From: Candidatus Kuenenbacteria bacterium GW2011_GWA2_42_15
GTDB taxonomy: Bacteria; Patescibacteriota; Patescibacteriia; UBA2196; GWA2-42-15
Assembly: GCA_000998185.1 (NCBI GenBank)
Contig: LCCW01000039.1
Span: forward strand, 1 to 8,131
Direction: 5' to 3'
Length of the DNA: 8,131 nucleotides
Part shown: one piece after another, positions 5,638 to 8,131 of the stretch
Position numbering within the stretch: position 1 is the stretch's first letter
How the letters are laid out: each line of letters begins with the position of its first letter
The notes under the pieces: generated by a model
What the model was told of the DNA's origin: nothing
The model's database searches: none
What the model saw: only the letters and a program-made list of their open reading frames with translations
Translations under genes and position numbers: made by a program

Positions 5638-6273
5638 ATGTTAATTTACAAAAAAAAGAATTTTTATGGCCAAGCGGGGCTAACCTTGGTGGAAATTTTG
5701 GTGTCCGTGGGTATTTTTTTGATAATCACGACATTGGTTTGGCTTTTTATCAAACAAAGTTATTTTTTTCAAAGTTTCGCTTTGGAGCAGACAACTTCCA
5801 TTAACGAGGCGCAGAGGGGTGTAGAAACAATAGTCAAAGAATTGCGTGAAGCAGCGCCGGCTGATACCGGAGCCTATGCGATAGAGCGGGCGGATAATTT
5901 TGAATTGATATTTTTCAGTGATTATGATCGTGACATAGCGGTGGAGAGAGTGCGCTATTTTCTTGTCGGTTCTGATTTCAAGAAAGGCGTGACAGAAGCG
6001 TCCGGAACATCCTTGCAGTATTTGCCGCAAAATGAAGGAGTGACTGTGCTTTCCCGATATGTCAGGAATACACAAACAGAGCCAGTTTTTACCTATTATA
6101 ACGGGGATTATCCGGGGGACGCGGAAAATAATCCTTTGGCAGTACCGGCTGATCCCTTGGCTTTGAAACTGGTGCATATACATTTGAAAATTAATGCCAT
6201 TCCAGATAAAGCACCCAAGGAATTTGACCTGGCGTCTGATGTGCAGATCAGAAATTTAAAGGACAATCTATAG
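5638..6273 (+). CDS. Prepilin-like protein (GspJ/PulJ-type minor pseudopilin)
   Basis: The protein has 211 residues. A short basic leader (MLIYKKKNFYGQAG, 1-14) ends in Gly and is followed by LTLVEILVSVGIF: the prepilin peptidase site, with Glu at position 5 of the mature chain (E19) and a hydrophobic helix to about residue 37. The region after the helix (EAQRGVETIVKELREA, then FELIFFSDYD and VRYFLV) has the GspJ/PulJ look of minor pilins, and PVFTYYNGDY is a loop often seen in such proteins. It would be cleaved and N-methylated by PilD and built into a type IV pilus or pseudopilus. No other pilus gene is in the window, so its machinery must be encoded elsewhere. The ATG at 5638 gives a normal-length leader. 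An overlapping frame that starts upstream is not credible because it loses the pilin motif. No Shine-Dalgarno sequence is seen. Confidence 0.88.
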   Translation: MLIYKKKNFYGQAGLTLVEILVSVGIFLIITTLVWLFIKQSYFFQSFALEQTTSINEAQRGVETIVKELREAAPADTGAYAIERADNFELIFFSDYDRDIAVERVRYFLVGSDFKKGVTEASGTSLQYLPQNEGVTVLSRYVRNTQTEPVFTYYNGDYPGDAENNPLAVPADPLALKLVHIHLKINAIPDKAPKEFDLASDVQIRNLKDNL

Positions 6274-6287
6274 TCCAAAAAGCCTAC

Positions 6288-6301
6288 GGCTCCTGGGAGC
6301 C
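6288..6301. other. Weak hairpin after the prepilin stop codon
   Basis: GGCTC (6288-6292) pairs with GAGCC (6297-6301) over a 4-base loop, starting 15 bases after the stop. A competing stem AGCC/GGCT (6281-6291) overlaps it. No T-run follows, so an intrinsic terminator is not supported. RNA end protection is possible. Confidence 0.35.
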
Positions 6302-6335
6302 TAATCAAGAAATCAAGAAATCAAGGGAAAGCAGA

Positions 6336-6381
6336 ATACGCGGCGCGATTGTCATTCTTCAGCTTGACTGGAGAATCCAGA
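6336..6381 (+). repeat. REP-like palindromic element, copy 3
   Basis: ATACGCGGCGCGATTGTC leads into ATTCTTCAG (6354-6362), loop CTTGA, CTGGAGAAT (6368-6376), and the tail CCAGA. It differs from copy 1 at four of 46 bases, all transitions. Within the stem, one G-C pair has become A-T and one C-G pair has become a T-G wobble, so the fold is kept. A-rich tracts flank it: ATCAAGAA repeats before and AAAAAGAAAAAGAG after. Confidence 0.78.
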
Positions 6382-6437
6382 AATAAAAAAGAAAAAGAGA
6401 GAAACAGACTAGGCGGAAATAAACAGAAATTAAGAAA

Positions 6438-6465
6438 TTGAGAAATAGAAAGCAAAAGATAAATT
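6438..6465 (+). promoter_or_regulatory. Possible promoter of the cyclophilin gene
   Basis: TTGAGA (6438-6443, five of six matches) is followed after 16 bases by TAAATT (6460-6465, four of six). The position fits a short leader before the ATG at 6490. In so A/T-rich a stretch this could be chance. Confidence 0.35.
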
Positions 6466-6489
6466 TATTTATTAATTGAAGTAGCGCGT

Positions 6490-7203
6490 ATGAAGAAAAT
6501 ATCAATTTTGTTTTTAGTTATCCTGATGGCTGGCGTATCAGTCGGCTGCGTAAAAAATGGCAAACAAACGGCGAAAGAAAATAAAGAAACAGTTGCCGGC
6601 GGCGTGGTGGGCAGTTGGGAATTACCGGCAGAGAACAACCAAACAGCGGAAACAGCGACCAGCACCGTGTTGGTTTTGGTGGGTGATAAAACGATTGACT
6701 TGAATACGGTGGAGGTGACGGGTTTTAGCAAGGCGATATTGAAAACAAATTTTGGCGATATTACCGTTCAGCTTTATTCAGATTTGGCTACGACGACGGT
6801 GATCAGCTTTTTAAAACTGGCCAAGGCCGGATTTTACGATGGCACTAAATTTCATCGCATAGTTAAAGATTTTATGATTCAGGCCGGTGATCCAAATTCG
6901 CGGGATAATAATTGGGCCGATGATGGGGCGGGCGGACCAGGCTATACTTTTAACGATGAGATCAATGACAGAAAATTAGTGCGCGGTTCTTTGGCCATGG
7001 CCAATGCCGGGGTTAATACCAACGGTTCGCAGTTTTTTATAGTGACGGCTACTTCCACGCCCTGGCTGGACGGTTTGCATACTAATTTTGGCCAGGTGAC
7101 GAAAGGGCTGGAAATAGTAGGCAAAATTCAATTGGTAAAAACCAATGAGAATGATCATCCGACAGAAGATGCGATTATACAAAAGATAGAGTTGGTGAAG
7201 TAG
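6490..7203 (+). CDS. Extracytoplasmic cyclophilin-type peptidyl-prolyl isomerase, probable lipoprotein
   Basis: The enzyme catalyses cis-trans isomerisation of X-Pro bonds and here should help fold exported proteins. The protein has 237 residues. An N-terminal signal (MKKISILFLVILMAGVSVGC) ends in a Cys at residue 20 that may be lipid-modified. The lipobox is imperfect, because Ser rather than Leu stands at -3. A linker (21-78) rich in Asn, Thr, Ala and Glu follows, then the cyclophilin domain from about 80. The active-site set of human cyclophilin A appears complete: FHR (121-123), F128 and Q131 in FMIQAGD, MANAG (170-174), NGSQFF (178-183), W192 and H197. The domain ends with the chain. The Shine-Dalgarno sequence is weak (GAAG, about 10 bases before ATG). 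It is transcribed in the same direction as the genes on both sides, but 216 bases and a REP-like element separate it from the pilin gene. The enzyme identity is very secure; lipidation is likely but not certain. Confidence 0.93.
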   Translation: MKKISILFLVILMAGVSVGCVKNGKQTAKENKETVAGGVVGSWELPAENNQTAETATSTVLVLVGDKTIDLNTVEVTGFSKAILKTNFGDITVQLYSDLATTTVISFLKLAKAGFYDGTKFHRIVKDFMIQAGDPNSRDNNWADDGAGGPGYTFNDEINDRKLVRGSLAMANAGVNTNGSQFFIVTATSTPWLDGLHTNFGQVTKGLEIVGKIQLVKTNENDHPTEDAIIQKIELVK

Positions 7204-7238
7204 GGGGAAACATAAAAACACAAAAAACACTAAAGCAC

Positions 7239-7262
7239 AAAAAACAGTTAACAATTAACAAG
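7239..7262 (+). repeat. 24-bp dispersed direct repeat, copy 2
   Basis: Matches 5312-5335 at 23 of 24 bases. It follows an A/C-rich, T-poor tract (7209-7238, units like ACACAAAAAACAC) that starts just after the cyclophilin stop. That tract resembles the one after the stop at 2619. Confidence 0.62.
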
Positions 7263-7300
7263 GAATAGGACAAAAAATAATTTTGGATAGGAAGGGTGAG

Positions 7301-8131
7301 ATGACTTTGGCTAATAATTATCCGGGCATACCGGATAAAGACCGGGAAATCTGGAATCAGGGAAGAAAACCGTATGAGTTTATTTCGCGTGCCAAACACA
7401 TCCCGATTGTCGGTGATTTGTTGTTTATGGGTATGGATTCTATGCAGAGAATCAGGGATTTTTATCCGAAGAGAAACCTGTTCCGTCAGAGTCTGCAGTT
7501 GCGCACGAACATCATAATGATTAAAAACAAGCAGTGGGGCAAGGATTTGATTGACAAACTGGACCGGGAAAATTTGCCGCTGTTGACGACATTTTTTACC
7601 GTGGCGTATATGGCCGAGGAATTTAATTATAAAAATGACGTTTATCTCGTGGTGTGCGACGCGGATGTCAGCCGGGCCTGGGCGGCGCCCAATCCGACCA
7701 ACAGCAAAATTAAATATTTCGCGCCGACTAGAAGGGTGTATGAGCGGTTGCAGCTTTACGGAGTCAAGTCGGAAAATATTTACTATACCGGTTTCCCTCT
7801 GCCAAAAGAAAATACCGGCAATGATGATCTCAATGTCCTCCGGCACGATTTGGCCGCGCGGCTTAGAAATTTAGACCCCAAGAATTATTACCTTAGTAAA
7901 TACCAGAAAACCATTGAGGAACAATTGAAAGACGAGCGGGTGCCGGATCAGCCGACGCATCCTTTGACTATCACTTTTGCGGTGGGCGGAGCAGGCGCGC
8001 AAAGAGAGATGGGGGCGAAGCTGGTAAAAAGTCTGAAACGCAACCTGGAGAAAGGTGAGGCAAGAATAAACCTGGTGGCGGGAATCCACAACACGGTGAA
8101 AGATTATTTTATGGTAGAGTTGGAGAAGATG
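7301..8131 (+). CDS. GT-B-like glycosyltransferase-type protein, 3' end outside window
   Basis: An open frame runs from ATG 7301 to the last base, giving 277 residues with no stop, so the gene continues beyond the window. The start is supported by AGGAAGGGTGAG directly before the ATG, a strong Shine-Dalgarno region; the frame is closed by TAA at 7256-7258. I cannot name the family with certainty. The layout suggests a GT-B fold like MurG or UDP-sugar-using transferases: a Rossmann-like first half (VYLVVCDADVSRAWA at 114-128, then YFAPTRRVYERLQLYGV and YYTGFPLP at 161-168), and a second domain opening LTITFAVGGAGAQ (222-234), where GGAGAQ sits where MurG-type enzymes have their Gly-rich nucleotide-sugar loop, followed by LVAGIHN. 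No signal peptide or membrane helix is seen in this part. I recall similar proteins of unknown function from CPR genomes. Donor and acceptor are unknown. Confidence 0.75.
   Translation, partial: MTLANNYPGIPDKDREIWNQGRKPYEFISRAKHIPIVGDLLFMGMDSMQRIRDFYPKRNLFRQSLQLRTNIIMIKNKQWGKDLIDKLDRENLPLLTTFFTVAYMAEEFNYKNDVYLVVCDADVSRAWAAPNPTNSKIKYFAPTRRVYERLQLYGVKSENIYYTGFPLPKENTGNDDLNVLRHDLAARLRNLDPKNYYLSKYQKTIEEQLKDERVPDQPTHPLTITFAVGGAGAQREMGAKLVKSLKRNLEKGEARINLVAGIHNTVKDYFMVELEKM

Noticed and set aside
5680..6183. Minus-strand open frame of 167 codons across the prepilin gene
   Set aside because: The plus frame has a textbook prepilin signal; the antisense frame has no start signal and no recognisable protein features.
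7175..7846. Minus-strand open frame of 223 codons near the right end
   Set aside because: It is antisense to the open plus-strand frame starting at 7301, which has a strong ribosome binding site and a conserved-looking Gly-rich loop. Its N-terminal part is low-credibility sequence, and it runs across the A-rich spacer.
2..8131. Alternative genetic code (UGA as Gly, known in some CPR groups)
   Set aside because: All complete genes read through without in-frame TGA and end in TAA or TAG, so nothing here suggests UGA is used as a sense codon.

Overview
The window looks like a piece of a Candidate Phyla Radiation (Patescibacteria, probably Parcubacteria-like) genome. This is inferred from the gene set and style, not from a marker-gene search. 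The pointers are: a compact alanyl-tRNA synthetase that stops straight after its editing domain; a membrane-anchored baseplate-J-like protein; a secreted lysozyme-like protein with C-terminal surface repeats; a lone pilin-like gene; and short genes separated by A-rich spacers full of small hairpins. The genes read through cleanly in the standard bacterial code. All complete genes end in TAA or TAG, and none has an in-frame TGA.

Layout. Bases 2-1053 hold the 3' part of alaS. Its frame is broken at about 853, and roughly 37 codons of the editing domain appear to be missing there. Bases 1054-1407 are a spacer with an AT-rich inverted repeat and, at its end, a good promoter and ribosome binding site. 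Bases 1408-2619 encode a single-pass membrane protein with a baseplate-J-like region. Bases 2620-3062 are a spacer with at least five hairpin elements and a terminator for the convergent minus-strand unit. Bases 5242-3063 (minus) are a two-gene operon: a secreted lysozyme-like repeat protein followed, 5 bp later, by a LigB/MEMO-superfamily protein. Bases 5243-5637 are a divergent spacer with an extended -10 promoter on each side and a second copy of a REP-like hairpin. Bases 5638-6273 encode a GspJ/PulJ-like prepilin. Bases 6274-6489 carry a third REP-like copy. Bases 6490-7203 encode a secreted, probably lipid-anchored cyclophilin. From 7301 to the window end runs an unfinished gene whose product looks like a GT-B type glycosyltransferase.

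Apart from alaS, most products are predicted to act at or outside the membrane: a membrane-anchored protein, a wall-active enzyme, a pilin, an extracytoplasmic foldase and possibly an envelope glycosyltransferase. They do not form one recognisable pathway, and I see no defence system, CRISPR array, transposase, tRNA or rRNA.

The most noteworthy signals are not in the genes. One is the broken alaS. The other is the hairpin repertoire of the spacers, above all a REP-like family of three same-orientation copies whose stems differ by paired, compensating substitutions.
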